A stretch of 64,000 nucleotides of DNA from contig CALXWO010000005.1 of assembly GCA_944392485.1 (NCBI GenBank), positions 1-64,000 of the forward strand. Reading direction: 5' to 3'. Of this stretch, positions 27,841 to 36,945 are shown in pieces; the first letter of the stretch is position 1, and each line of letters starts with the position of its first letter. The DNA comes from an uncultured Clostridia bacterium. GTDB lineage: Bacteria; Bacillota; Clostridia; TANB77; CAG-508. Position numbers and translations under genes: made by a program. The notes below the pieces were generated by a model. It had not been told where the DNA came from and did no database searches. It saw only the letters and a list, made by a program, of their open reading frames with translations.

Positions 27841-29386
27841 CCCCTTCTCCCTCTACATATATATCAAAACTTCCTATTTCGCCTGTTTTAGTTAAACTCT
27901 CTTTTACATACTTAATAACTTTTTCTGGTGTTTGCCAGTTTCTATGGTATTTTTCATTTAGTATTAATATTAATTCATTGTTTTTTAAATTTTTCAATTT
28001 TTCTATTTGTCCATCTTCTCCATTTACACCTAAATTCCCCTTTAAAAACATATCATAATCTTTGTTACATTTATCTGCAGGTATCATATATAGTGCAGCC
28101 GTCGCATCTAAAATATAAACTTTTTTTCCTTTTATTTCACTACTTTTAATAAAATCAACTATTTTATTTACATACTTGTCATTTGCAGGTATATATTTAT
28201 AATGATTTATTTTTGTATAATAATTTGCAGTTCTAATATATTCTTTTGAGTTTTTATATGCAAAATTTGCAAGTACATATGTAGAAGATAGTATTACAAA
28301 TGCTGTAAAAAAATACTTAATAAATAATTTAAAGTAAATGTTTATTTTTATATGTTTTTCTATAAAGTTTTTTATTTTAATTAGCCACAAATATAGCACA
28401 TACACAAATGAAATCAAAGTAGGTAAACTTCCAATAAGAAAATGTATTTCATCTGATATTGGAAATGCAACTATAAGGCTTCCTACACTATAACAAAAAA
28501 GAATAAATATATTTCTATCTTCCTTAGTTTTTTGCTTTAACACTATGCTCTCCAAAAACATATAAAAAATTGTAATAGGTACTAAAATTGTTAAAATTTT
28601 AATATAAATATTACTTTCTTTAAACAATGAAATATATGATATTTTATTGCTAAAAGTTTTTATTCCTAAAATAGCATAATTAATAAAATCTTCCCACAAA
28701 TCATTTAATATTAAATAAATAGGTAAAGCAATTATAGGTACGCATATTCCAAATAATCTTGCAGATACAATTTTTAAAGCAGTTTTTAAATCTTTTTTAT
28801 TTGACACCATTAAAATTTTGTACATTATAAAAATTATTGATATAAATATTCCTGTTGTTTGCTTAAATAAAATTGTTGTACCAACTAAAATTCCTAACCC
28901 AAAATCAAATTTTATATTACTTTTTAAAATATTATTTTCTTTATTTAGAGCTTTAAGTTCTAAATACATTGTAATTAAGGTAATTAATAAAATTGCAAAA
29001 TTGTAGTCTATACAAAAATGATTTAGATATGTAAAATATAGACCTACTAAAATTATCAAAATAAATATATTGTTTATTTTTAAAAAATTTAGTATTTTAT
29101 AAGTCATAAATAATATAGTTGCACACAAAATACATGCAAGAAGTCTCATTACAATTAATTCGCTACCCACTATCTTTAAAATAAGTCCGCATATTAATGG
29201 CAGTAATGGTGTTTGTATCATATTAAAATCTTTATATGGTAATCTGCCATCTGCAACGTTTCTTGCAAAATTAAAATTCCATATTTCATCTAAATTATTG
29301 AGTTCTTTTGGCAAAATTACTGCTCCTACCATAATTAATAACGCCAAAAAAATTAATATTTCCTTTATTATTTTTTTAATTTTCAT
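27812..29386 (-). CDS. GT39-like membrane glycosyltransferase
   Basis: The product is 524 residues with about 11 membrane helices. The first external loop carries the acidic pair in NNLDEIWNFNFARNVADGRLPYKDF, the position of the catalytic acidic residues in GT-C enzymes (ArnT/PMT type). Members transfer sugars from polyprenyl-phosphate donors outside the membrane, in line with the UbiA-type gene two genes on. It is the first gene of the run. Confidence 0.75.
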   Translation of the reverse strand: MKIKKIIKEILIFLALLIMVGAVILPKELNNLDEIWNFNFARNVADGRLPYKDFNMIQTPLLPLICGLILKIVGSELIVMRLLACILCATILFMTYKILNFLKINNIFILIILVGLYFTYLNHFCIDYNFAILLITLITMYLELKALNKENNILKSNIKFDFGLGILVGTTILFKQTTGIFISIIFIMYKILMVSNKKDLKTALKIVSARLFGICVPIIALPIYLILNDLWEDFINYAILGIKTFSNKISYISLFKESNIYIKILTILVPITIFYMFLESIVLKQKTKEDRNIFILFCYSVGSLIVAFPISDEIHFLIGSLPTLISFVYVLYLWLIKIKNFIEKHIKINIYFKLFIKYFFTAFVILSSTYVLANFAYKNSKEYIRTANYYTKINHYKYIPANDKYVNKIVDFIKSSEIKGKKVYILDATAALYMIPADKCNKDYDMFLKGNLGVNGEDGQIEKLKNLKNNELILILNEKYHRNWQTPEKVIKYVKESLTKTGEIGSFDIYVEGEGVGNYNELYS

Positions 29387-29476
29387 CTTTTCCCCTATTT
29401 TTTATATTTTTTTGCATTTAATAAAAGTTCATCAAAATTTGAATTTACTCTAAATCAAATGGAAATAATTTTGCAG

Positions 29477-29986
29477 TTAAATATTATATTCAAATCCAAC
29501 TTCTAAATATTCTTTTTCACCTATTTCTATTGTTCGTTCTTGCATAATTTCTCCACCCATTTTAGTATAAAACTTTTTAGACGGCTCATTATCTTTTAGA
29601 CACCATAATATCATCTTTGTTTTATTTTTGCTTTTAAATTCATTTATAACAAATTGAAATAGTCTTGTCCCTATACCTTTATATTTTAAGTCTGGCTTAA
29701 CATATAATGCTAGTAATTCGCAGTCTATATCTAATATGTCTTGAGTGAATCTGTTATTATCAATATATCTACAAAATCCAACTACCTGATTATTTAATTC
29801 TGCAACTATAAAACCATTTTCTTTATAGTTTTCTTTTCTTTTTTCAATTCTTTCATTTCTATTCATTGAATTCAGGAAATTGCCATCAACTATTCCTTTA
29901 TATGCTGATTTCCAACCATCTATTTGAATATCTACAACACTTTCTATATCTCTTTCTTCAATATTTCTTATTATGATATTTTCCAT
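29477..29986 (-). CDS. GNAT-family N-acetyltransferase
   Basis: The product is 169 residues, beginning MENIIIRNIEERDIESVVDIQ. The acetyl-CoA pyrophosphate-binding segment is LALYVKPDLKYKGIGTRLFQFV, followed by the C-terminal DNEPSKKFYTKMGGEI typical of RimI-like enzymes. The substrate is unknown. It begins the gene-poor accessory stretch. Confidence 0.88.
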   Translation of the reverse strand: MENIIIRNIEERDIESVVDIQIDGWKSAYKGIVDGNFLNSMNRNERIEKRKENYKENGFIVAELNNQVVGFCRYIDNNRFTQDILDIDCELLALYVKPDLKYKGIGTRLFQFVINEFKSKNKTKMILWCLKDNEPSKKFYTKMGGEIMQERTIEIGEKEYLEVGFEYNI

Positions 29987-30013
29987 AATCACACCTACAA
30001 TTCAAACAACAAA

Positions 30014-30084
30014 TTATTACTTATCTTTCTTTTTTTTAATCTGTTGAATAATATATCTGTTTGGCATACCTCTCCTCTTCTGAA
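30014..30084 (-). pseudogene. Remnant of a queH 3' end
   Basis: Translated with one frame change, this stretch gives SEEERYAKQ followed by RYIIQQIKKKKDK, matching the C-terminus of QueH encoded at 32918 (SEEDRYAKQI...NRYIIQKI) with about 21 bases lost. The rest of that gene is absent here. Confidence 0.5.
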
Positions 30085-30264
30085 CTTTTCCTATTTAACT
30101 GTCAAAATTTGCGTACCCTGACATTACCCCTTAAAGTTCTTGTTATAACTGCATTCAGAGTCATTTTTGGTTTAAAAATTCAAGTTTTTAGCCTATTTTA
30201 AAATCTAAAGTTTTCCTTTATATATAAAGGTTTGTCCGTTTTTGTGGTTATAATATATAACCTC
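30085..30264. other. Non-coding stretch, nothing recognised
   Basis: No convincing gene is present. A small hairpin (TTTCCTTTATATATAAAGG) and an AGGAGG-like site near 30260 on the minus strand were noted. The segment probably belongs to the decayed accessory region on either side. Confidence 0.4.
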
Positions 30265-30530
30265 CTATTGTTTATTTTCTCTTTTGTTTAATTTCTTGAT
30301 ATTCAACAAAAGTTCGTCAAAATCCGATATATAAATTCTGTCCTGTATTACTCTGTATTTTTCAAACTCTGTTTCAGCATGAATTTTTGCCATCTCTGCT
30401 GAAATTTTCCATTGTCTTTTAAAATTTCATGATCCCAAGCGCTGCTACATAAGTTAAATACTCAGCTGCACTGGAACGAATTGTAATTTCATTTTTCTTT
30501 GCAACTTGTAAGTTGTCTACTAACTTTCCA
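30265..30530 (-). pseudogene. RhuM-family protein remnant with internal deletion
   Basis: One frame reads QVAKKNEITIRSSAAEYLTYV, the N-terminal signature of RhuM proteins; after a frame change the next piece reads FSAEMAKIHAETEFEKYRVIQ and ISDFDELLLNIKK, the C-terminal signature. The large middle part is missing and a stop separates the pieces. The upstream end overlaps the HAD gene by about 10 bases. Confidence 0.65.
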
Positions 30531-31020
30531 TGTCACTTATAAGAATTGAATTTATTTTATTTTTACATAGAGTATCAATAACATCTTGTCTATCATCTAT
30601 AAATAATATTTCTTCTAATTTACAATTATTAAGTTTACTAATTATTTTTGTGCCATCAAGTTTTAATTCTTGAGATGCAGTAGATATAATCTCAATATCA
30701 TTCCCATAGTGTTTATTAATAAAAGATTGTTTTGCTTTTAAATGAAATGAAAATTTCATTCCTGATAAACAATACATTTTTATACCTTTACTTCTTAATT
30801 TTGCAATTAGGTTGTATAATATTTCTGATTCTATACATGGTTCAATTTCTTCATAAAAAGTATCTGGATTTCGATAAGCATTTAAATAGTAACTTAAATA
30901 TTTTTCTTCACTCTTCCTACGATGCTTACAATAATCCTTATCCTTATGTATTGCTAATGTATCATCAAAATCAAAAATAACTGCTTTAATATTCTCTAAA
31001 TTAATATTTTCTAATTTCAT
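30520..31020 (-). CDS. HAD-superfamily hydrolase
   Basis: The product is 166 residues, a compact HAD protein with motif I VIFDFDDTLAIH, motif II YCLSGMKFSFHLK region, and motif IV EEILFIDDRQDVI. It is probably a phosphatase; the substrate is unknown. It stands alone between two decayed segments. Confidence 0.85.
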   Translation of the reverse strand: MKLENINLENIKAVIFDFDDTLAIHKDKDYCKHRRKSEEKYLSYYLNAYRNPDTFYEEIEPCIESEILYNLIAKLRSKGIKMYCLSGMKFSFHLKAKQSFINKHYGNDIEIISTASQELKLDGTKIISKLNNCKLEEILFIDDRQDVIDTLCKNKINSILISDMES

Positions 31021-31043
31021 ATTTCACCTCGGCAAATTACTTG

Positions 31044-31170
31044 TTATATTTCATTTTCTTCTTTAAATCTTTTGAATAATATATTAATTAAATCTCCATC
31101 TCTAATTTCTTCATCAGCCATATCTATAAAATAATTTTTAATTGTCTTTTTATATTTATCAAAACCTTAT
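31044..31170 (-). pseudogene. Short ORF remnant
   Basis: A frame without a credible start reads DKYKKTIKNYFIDMADEEIR and then GDLINILFKRFKEENEI before a stop. It looks like the end of a lost gene. The family is not recognised. Confidence 0.3.
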
Positions 31171-31280
31171 TTTACATAGAAAAGAATATTATATGTTTTC
31201 TTTGTCCCTCTTTATTTGCTTACTATACCTCCTTAAGACTAATTGAAATTATATTAATAATAAATTCATTTAGAATTATA

Positions 31281-32228
31281 TTACTCATTGTTTAAGAAAT
31301 TCATCACTAAATCTATAATAACTTCTTTTTCTTTTGGATTTGATTCTGCTATTAATAGTGTTAATGCTGTTAAAGTGTTATTATCAATCGTTTGTTTACC
31401 ATCTTTGTATAATATACCATAAAAATTTAAGAAGTATATAAATAATGTTGCTGCAATTCTTTTATTTCCATCTGCAAATACATGATTCTTTACTATTAAA
31501 TATAAAAAGTTCGCTCCTTTTTCTTCGGTGCTTTTGTAAATATCTTGTCCATCAAAACTTTGATAAATATTGCCTATAATCGACTCTAGTCCTTTATCTC
31601 TTTCTAATGCAAATAGTGAACTTTCTTCATTAAATCTTAACTTATTTATTACTTCCATACATTTTTTGTATTCAATTTTTCTTTCATCAATAGTGCCATC
31701 TATTTTCTTTAATGTTTTATGGTCATAATCATCTAATAAATCAAGTGCTTTTGAATAATCTCCGATTACTCTTAATATTCCTTTTGCATCATTTCCTTCT
31801 AATCTTTCATCTATTCTATTTGCTATATCAATTAATTTTATAGTTTTTTCTAAATATTCTAATCTTCTTTGATTTACAGCATAACCTTTTATCATATAAT
31901 CTTTTAGAACTTTTGTTGCCCAGCGCCTAAATATAATTCCATTTTGAGATTTTACTCTATAACCAACAGATATTATCATATCTAGATTATAGTAATTGGT
32001 TGGCTTATCAGAAAATTCGGAATTTCCGAATTTAGTCATACTTTCTTTTTCTAATAATTCACCTTCTTTGTAAATATTTTTAATATGTTCATTAATAGTT
32101 GATTTAGCTTTTCTAAATAATTTAGACATTTGCTCTTGTGTTAGCCATACAGTTTCATCTTTTAAGTTTACCTCTAACTTTACTCCTTGGTTTTCAAATA
32201 AAATAATTTCATTCTTTTTTTCTTCCAT
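31281..32228 (-). CDS. RhuM-Fic/DOC fusion protein
   Basis: The product is 315 residues from ATG 32228 (AAAGGA upstream). The N-terminal half is a RhuM-type domain: VWLTQEQMSKLFRKAKSTINEHIKNIYKEGEL, then NYYNLDMIISVGYRVKSQNG and FRRWATKVLKDYMIKGYAVN. The C-terminal half has the Fic/DOC motif HVFADGNKR (HxFxxGNKR form), where the His would catalyse transfer of a nucleotide monophosphate to a protein hydroxyl. This fusion is known from databases as virulence RhuM/Fic-family protein. No antitoxin gene is adjacent. It sits in a decaying accessory region. Confidence 0.88.
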   Translation of the reverse strand: MEEKKNEIILFENQGVKLEVNLKDETVWLTQEQMSKLFRKAKSTINEHIKNIYKEGELLEKESMTKFGNSEFSDKPTNYYNLDMIISVGYRVKSQNGIIFRRWATKVLKDYMIKGYAVNQRRLEYLEKTIKLIDIANRIDERLEGNDAKGILRVIGDYSKALDLLDDYDHKTLKKIDGTIDERKIEYKKCMEVINKLRFNEESSLFALERDKGLESIIGNIYQSFDGQDIYKSTEEKGANFLYLIVKNHVFADGNKRIAATLFIYFLNFYGILYKDGKQTIDNNTLTALTLLIAESNPKEKEVIIDLVMNFLNNE

Positions 32229-32373
32229 AAGAACACGTCCTTTATACAAAATTTAGTTCTTACTATTTCTATTTTTCAATATATTATAATTCTTATTATC
32301 GTTTGAACTATTGTTCGTATTTTATAAAAATTTCTATTAATTGTCAACCTGATTTATTGCCTTATATTTCCTC

Positions 32374-32605
32374 TTAACCATTTACTGCTTTTACTTCATA
32401 ATATGCCTCTAAACAATCTCCTTTTTTCTCTCCTTGTCCTTCTCCTTCATCTATATACCAATACCATTCTTTAATTACTTAAAAAAACCAACTTGTATAT
32501 GGAAATCTTGCAGTAGATCCAAAAGCATTCCAATCATCATCAGTTCCTTCAAAGATTTCTTTTGCAATTTCTTTTATTGTTTTGCTTTTATAATTTCTTT
32601 AATTC
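32374..32605 (-). pseudogene. Broken small gene of unknown family
   Basis: Two frames give TIKEIAKEIFEGTDDDWNAF, continuing to SWFF and a stop within a T run, then IKEWYWYIDEGEGQGEKKGD, ending at EVKAVNG. They belong to one former protein broken near the T run at 32480-32487. This break is not at a CGGA site, unlike those in the core genes. Confidence 0.5.
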
Positions 32606-32878
32606 AAAACGATATTTTTGAGTAATATCTGGATATTTTTCATGGTCTACTTCTGACATAAACATTTTTAATGGTCTTGCAGCAAAATCAACACCTTCTG
32701 TACATTCAGTTGAATATAAAGGTTTATAAATCATTAATTCTTCCTGATTTTCAGTATGTCTAGAAGTCCCAATAATTTCATATAAATATAAGTTTGGCTC
32801 TTCTTTTAATTGCTCTTTAGTCATTTTTTCTCTCTTAAAATGTTGAACAATATCTCCTTTATCAAATTTTCTTTCCAT
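32588..32878 (-). CDS. DUF1653-family protein
   Basis: The product is 96 residues. It has the DUF1653 pattern: [11 protein letters not shown] near the start, [20 protein letters not shown] and [19 protein letters not shown]. The function is unknown. It precedes the broken gene and follows queH on the same strand, 39 bases away. Confidence 0.8.
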   Translation of the reverse strand: MERKFDKGDIVQHFKREKMTKEQLKEEPNLYLYEIIGTSRHTENQEELMIYKPLYSTECTEGVDFAARPLKMFMSEVDHEKYPDITQKYRFELKKL

Positions 32879-32917
32879 AAGTATCTCCTAAATTATTAGT
32901 TAGCTTTCATTTCTTTT

Positions 32918-33493
32918 TTAAATCTTTTGAATAATATATCTATTTTCTTTGTCTCTCTTTATCTGTTTGGCATATCTATCTTCCTCTGAAAAAATGCAAC
33001 CACAGTATTTTTGCATATATAAGCCTAATTCTCTTGCTTTTGCTTGTCCTTCTCTAAATCCAACCCTAAAATCTCTATAAACAAACTTAATTCCATATTT
33101 TTGTTCTAATTTTTCTCCTAATTTTTTTATTTCTTCATGTTTTTGATATGGACTAACAAGCAATGTTGTAGAAAAACTATTATATCCGTTTTCTTTTGCA
33201 TATTTTACAGTTTGTTCTAATCTTACTTTATAACAATAATTTACACATCTATTTTCTAAGTCACTTATTACATTTTTGCAAAAATCTCTTAATCCATAAT
33301 TTTCTTCAAATATTGCTTTTACGCCTATACTTTTTGTATATTCTTTTAAACAATCTCTTCTTGCTTTATATTCCATATATGGGTGTATATTTGGATTAAA
33401 CCAATATACAGTTGGTTCTATTCCTTCACTTCTTAATTCATCTATACAATACACGCTACAAGGTGCACAACAAGTATGCATTAATAATTTCAT
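32918..33493 (-). CDS. queH: Epoxyqueuosine reductase QueH
   Basis: The product is 191 residues. QueH performs the last step of queuosine synthesis in tRNA, using an iron-sulfur cluster. Cysteines that bind the cluster and metal are present: HTCCAPC at residues 6-12, CVNYCY in the middle, and YCGC near the end. AAGGAG lies 6 bases before the start. A decayed copy of its 3' end is 3 kb away. Other tRNA-modification genes (U32, TrmR-like) are nearby. Confidence 0.93.
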   Translation of the reverse strand: MKLLMHTCCAPCSVYCIDELRSEGIEPTVYWFNPNIHPYMEYKARRDCLKEYTKSIGVKAIFEENYGLRDFCKNVISDLENRCVNYCYKVRLEQTVKYAKENGYNSFSTTLLVSPYQKHEEIKKLGEKLEQKYGIKFVYRDFRVGFREGQAKARELGLYMQKYCGCIFSEEDRYAKQIKRDKENRYIIQKI

Positions 33494-33495
33494 TT

Positions 33496-33576
33496 TTACT
33501 CCTTCTTTTCGTCAAAATCCTCTATACTATATAAATTATATCCTTCGTAATTATAGCTTGCATCTATGCCTTTCAT
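33496..33576 (-). CDS. Possible small ORF before queH
   Basis: An open frame of 26 codons (MKGIDASYNYEGYNLYSIED, then FDEKKE) ends 3 bases before the queH start and includes its ribosome site. The ribosome site for this ORF (GAGAAG) is weak, and the composition is protein-like, so it may be a leader peptide or the end of a lost gene. Confidence 0.25.
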   Translation of the reverse strand: MKGIDASYNYEGYNLYSIEDFDEKKE

Positions 33577-33633
33577 ATATACTTCTCTGTCATTTATTTT
33601 GTCTGTTAGAGCATTTTGTAGCTCCTAATACTA

Positions 33634-34635
33634 TTAATTGTCTTTATCTATTTCTAAATGCTCGTATGCTTTATCTGTTACAATTCTTCCTCTTGGAGTT
33701 CTTGCTAAGAATCCCATTTGCATTAGATAAGGTTCGTACACATCTTCTATTGTTTCTACTTCTTCTCCTATTGTGGAGCTTAATGTCTCAATACCAACAG
33801 GTCCACCAGCATAGTTTAAAATTATAGTTTTTAATATTTTTCTATCTATATTGTCTAAACCTAGGTCATCAATTTCCAATTTTTCTAAAGCAATTTTTGC
33901 TATTTTTTCTGTTATTGTTCCATCTCCTAAAACTGCTGCATAATCTCTTACTCTTTTTAAAAGTCTATTTGCAATTCTTGGAGTTCCTCTAGAACGTTTT
34001 GCTATTTCTAATGAACCTTCCTTTTCTATTGAAACATCTAATATATTTGCAGACCTTTTTACAATTGTATCTAAATCATTTACATTATATAGTTCTAATC
34101 TATGTACTATTCCAAATCTATCGCGAAGAGGCGTTGTAAGAGAACCTGCTCTTGTGGTTGCGCCTATTAATGTAAATTTAGGTAAATCTAATCTAATAGA
34201 CCTTGCACTTGGTCCCTTTCCTATAATTATATCTAAATTGTAATCCTCTAAAGCTGGATACAATATTTCTTCTACACTTCTATTTAACCTATGAATTTCA
34301 TCTATAAACAAAACATCATTTGGAGATAAATTTGTTAAAAGTGCTGCTAAATCTCCCGGTTTTTCAATTGCAGGTCCTGATGTAATTCTTATATTTGTAT
34401 TCATTTCATTTGCTATTATGCTTGCAAGAGTTGTCTTTCCAAGCCCAGGAGGTCCATAAAGCAAAATATGGTCTAATGGTTCTCCTCTTTTTTTGGCTGC
34501 TTCTATGTAAATTTTCATATTTTCCTTTACTTTTGTTTGCCCAATATATTCACTTAAATTTTTAGGCCTTAAGCTAATTTCTGCAATTTCTTCTGTTTCA
34601 TCTTGCAAATTTGGTATCAACAAATTCTCGTCCAT
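33634..34635 (-). CDS. ruvB: Holliday junction branch migration ATPase RuvB
   Basis: The product is 333 residues. RuvB is the AAA+ motor that drives branch migration with RuvA. Walker [15 protein letters not shown], Walker [13 protein letters not shown], sensor 1 [20 protein letters not shown] and the C-terminal winged helix ([15 protein letters not shown]) are complete. ruvA and ruvC are not adjacent. Confidence 0.96.
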   Translation of the reverse strand: MDENLLIPNLQDETEEIAEISLRPKNLSEYIGQTKVKENMKIYIEAAKKRGEPLDHILLYGPPGLGKTTLASIIANEMNTNIRITSGPAIEKPGDLAALLTNLSPNDVLFIDEIHRLNRSVEEILYPALEDYNLDIIIGKGPSARSIRLDLPKFTLIGATTRAGSLTTPLRDRFGIVHRLELYNVNDLDTIVKRSANILDVSIEKEGSLEIAKRSRGTPRIANRLLKRVRDYAAVLGDGTITEKIAKIALEKLEIDDLGLDNIDRKILKTIILNYAGGPVGIETLSSTIGEEVETIEDVYEPYLMQMGFLARTPRGRIVTDKAYEHLEIDKDN

Positions 34636-34725
34636 TTTTTACCTCACATTCTTTTTAATTATATATTTAAATAAAAAAAAACACAATATATTATTCGAAA
34701 TATATTGGTTGTATCTGAGAAGAAA

Positions 34726-34911
34726 AATTGTAATTTGTGTGTGTCTCAAATGGGACGGTTCTTGATGGGTCGTTTCCTCAACGTTGTAGGGGTCGCACTC
34801 CTGGGCGACCCGAAAATCGGGTATACGGGGCGCCGAAGACAGCGCCCCCTACATCAAAAATCCAAATTTCAAAAACAAAATACAATTATACAAATTACAA
34901 TTTATACTACA
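34726..34911. repeat. Composite element with inverted ends and R2 palindromes
   Basis: It is bounded by AAATTGTAATTTGTG and ACAAATTACAATTTA in inverted orientation. It contains ATGGGACGGTTCTTGATGGG, then TGTAGGGGTCGC...GCGACC and GGGGCGCCGAAGACAGCGCC forming two R2-like palindromes. The right end supplies the stop codon (TAA) of the hemolysin III gene. Confidence 0.8.
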
Positions 34912-35573
34912 TATAACAAAATGCAAAGGAAATGTAAAAAACTTCCTAATACAATAAATAGATGAAAAACAGAATGCATATATTTATGTTTTCTTCCTAA
35001 GCCATATAGTATTGCACCTATTGTATAAGCTATTCCTCCTGCTACTAATAAAATCAAACCATTTGTTCCTAATAACTTTGGCAATAAATCTGCTCTAAAT
35101 ATTACTGCCCATCCCATAACTAAATAACAAATCATTGAAAATACTTTATATTTTTTTAGGTCAATTGCATTTAAAACTATACCAAGTATTGCCATAGCCC
35201 ATATTAATGCAAATATAGTCCATCCTAAAATTAAATTGTATTCTCTAAAACTACACAAAGCAAATGGTGTATAAGAACCTGCAATAAGCAAAAATATTGT
35301 GCAATGATCTAGTACTTGCATTACTTTTTTACCTCTTGTTTTGGGGCTAAGTCCATGGTATATACTTGACATTGTATATAAAATTATCATTGTTGTTCCA
35401 TATATGCTACTGCTTACAACTGCATAAGCATCTCTATGTATTGCTGAAATAGTAACACAAAAAACTAATGCAATAATTCCTAGTACTGCACCGACTATAT
35501 GTGATGTCATATTAAATATTTCTTCACCTTTTGTATAAATAGGTAAAACTCTATCTTTTAATTTGGTCCTTTT
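34902..35573 (-). CDS. Hemolysin III / PAQR-type membrane protein
   Basis: The product is 223 residues from ATG 35573 (AAGGAG upstream); an open frame of 16 more codons is not favoured. Seven membrane helices and the family residues are seen: EEIFNMTSHIVGAVLG, SSIYHGLS with the metal-binding Ser/His, and the final HSVFHLFIVLGSFLHF with two further His. Members are membrane proteins with a zinc site; the biochemical role is unsettled. Its stop codon lies in the repeat end. Confidence 0.9.
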   Translation of the reverse strand, partial: KRTKLKDRVLPIYTKGEEIFNMTSHIVGAVLGIIALVFCVTISAIHRDAYAVVSSSIYGTTMIILYTMSSIYHGLSPKTRGKKVMQVLDHCTIFLLIAGSYTPFALCSFREYNLILGWTIFALIWAMAILGIVLNAIDLKKYKVFSMICYLVMGWAVIFRADLLPKLLGTNGLILLVAGGIAYTIGAILYGLGRKHKYMHSVFHLFIVLGSFLHFLCILLYVV

Positions 35574-35642
35574 CATTTGAACTCCTTTTTTATCATATTT
35601 TTCGGACGTCTTTCTTGCCATCCCTACAATATTTGAAATTAT

Positions 35643-35675
35643 TTTGGGCGGATATAGAATCCGCCCCTACAACAT
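35643..35675. repeat. R2 palindrome
   Basis: GGGCGGATATAGAATCCGCC followed by CCTACAAC: a GGCGGAT/ATCCGCC stem with the R2 tail. It lies between the U32 gene and hemolysin III. Confidence 0.75.
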
Positions 35676-35712
35676 GTACAATTAATTTTGTGAATTATAA
35701 ATTAATATGTTT

Positions 35713-36945
35713 CTATTTTGTTTTTTTCCTTCTTAAAATTATTCCTTCTTCTAATTTATATGGTATTTCCAATATTACTTTTTGTCCTTCCCTTCCCGGA
35801 TTTACAAATTCAATTTCTTTTTTTGTTTCTACATCCCACATTTTTTCTATCTCAAATACTTCAGGTTCTAATTTGTTTGGTATTAACACTTCTAATGTAT
35901 CTGCTAATTGCAACCTATTTCTAATTTCTATTGTATATATATTTTTTTCATTATTACAAATTATTTTGCCACCAAATTCATAGTCAGGGTTATATTGTTT
36001 TCCTTCATATTCTTGAAAATCTTTGTTGTTTTTATCATTAAAGTAAAATGTTGTTAAGCCTCTCGTTTTTGTTTTTTCCAATTCTTTTAAATATTTGCTA
36101 TAATCATATGTATTTGGATTTTTTATGTAATCGTCTATTGCATTTCTATATGCACTTATAACTGTTGCAAGATAATATTCTGTTTTTAACCTTCCTTCAA
36201 TTTTTAAACTATCTATTCCCATATCTATTATTTCAGGTAATTCTTTTATTAAACATAAATCTTTTGAAGAAAGTATATACGTACCATTTACATCTTCATT
36301 AACAGGCATTAAATTTCCAGGATTATTTTTTTCTTCTATATACATATTATATGCCCATCTGCAACTTTGTGCACAGTCTCCTAAATTTCCACATCTACCA
36401 GCTAAGAAATCACTCAAATGGCATCTTCCAGAATAACTGTAACATATTGCACCATGTACAAATATTTCTATTTCCATATCTGTATTTTCTTTTATTTCTT
36501 TTATTTCATTTTTGCATAATTCTCTTGCTAAAATAATTCTTGTTGCACCATTTTTCTTCCAGAAATTACTTGTGTGGTAGCTTGTAACATTTGCTTGCGT
36601 ACTAATGTGTATAGGAATTTCTGGAGCAATGTTTTTTACTAGTTCTACTATTCCACCATCAGATATTATAAGTGCATCAACATTTGCTTTCTTTAACTTT
36701 TTAACTTGCTCTTCTATTTCATTATACATATTATCTCTTGCATAGATATTTAATGCTGCATATACTTTTTTGTTTATATTATGTGCATAGTTAATAGTTT
36801 TTATAAGTTCGTCATCATCAACACTTACTCTAGAGCGTAATGAAAGCTTTGAAGTTCCCATATATACAGTATCTGCTCCATATTTAAATGCTGTTTTTGC
36901 TTTTTCAAACGATCCGGCAGGAGCTAATAGTTCTGGTTTTATCAT
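35713..36945 (-). CDS. Peptidase U32-family protein, probable tRNA hydroxylation factor (TrhP-like)
   Basis: The product is 410 residues. U32 landmarks are PELLAPAGSFEKAKTAFKYGADTVYMG at the start and EIFVHGAICYSYSGRCHLSDFLAGRCGNLGDCAQSCRW, whose cysteines may bind a cluster. In Bacillus, U32 proteins TrhP1/TrhP2 act in 5-hydroxyuridine formation at tRNA position 34, and the gene of the methyltransferase TrmR is next to them. The TrmR-like gene two genes upstream supports this role over a protease function. It overlaps the RelA/SpoT-like gene by 4 bases. Confidence 0.85.
   Translation of the reverse strand: MIKPELLAPAGSFEKAKTAFKYGADTVYMGTSKLSLRSRVSVDDDELIKTINYAHNINKKVYAALNIYARDNMYNEIEEQVKKLKKANVDALIISDGGIVELVKNIAPEIPIHISTQANVTSYHTSNFWKKNGATRIILARELCKNEIKEIKENTDMEIEIFVHGAICYSYSGRCHLSDFLAGRCGNLGDCAQSCRWAYNMYIEEKNNPGNLMPVNEDVNGTYILSSKDLCLIKELPEIIDMGIDSLKIEGRLKTEYYLATVISAYRNAIDDYIKNPNTYDYSKYLKELEKTKTRGLTTFYFNDKNNKDFQEYEGKQYNPDYEFGGKIICNNEKNIYTIEIRNRLQLADTLEVLIPNKLEPEVFEIEKMWDVETKKEIEFVNPGREGQKVILEIPYKLEEGIILRRKKTK

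Noticed and set aside
32480..32487. T-run break in the small gene at 32374-32605 as an eighth +1 site
   Set aside because: It is at a homopolymer, needs a different shift, and lies in a decayed segment.
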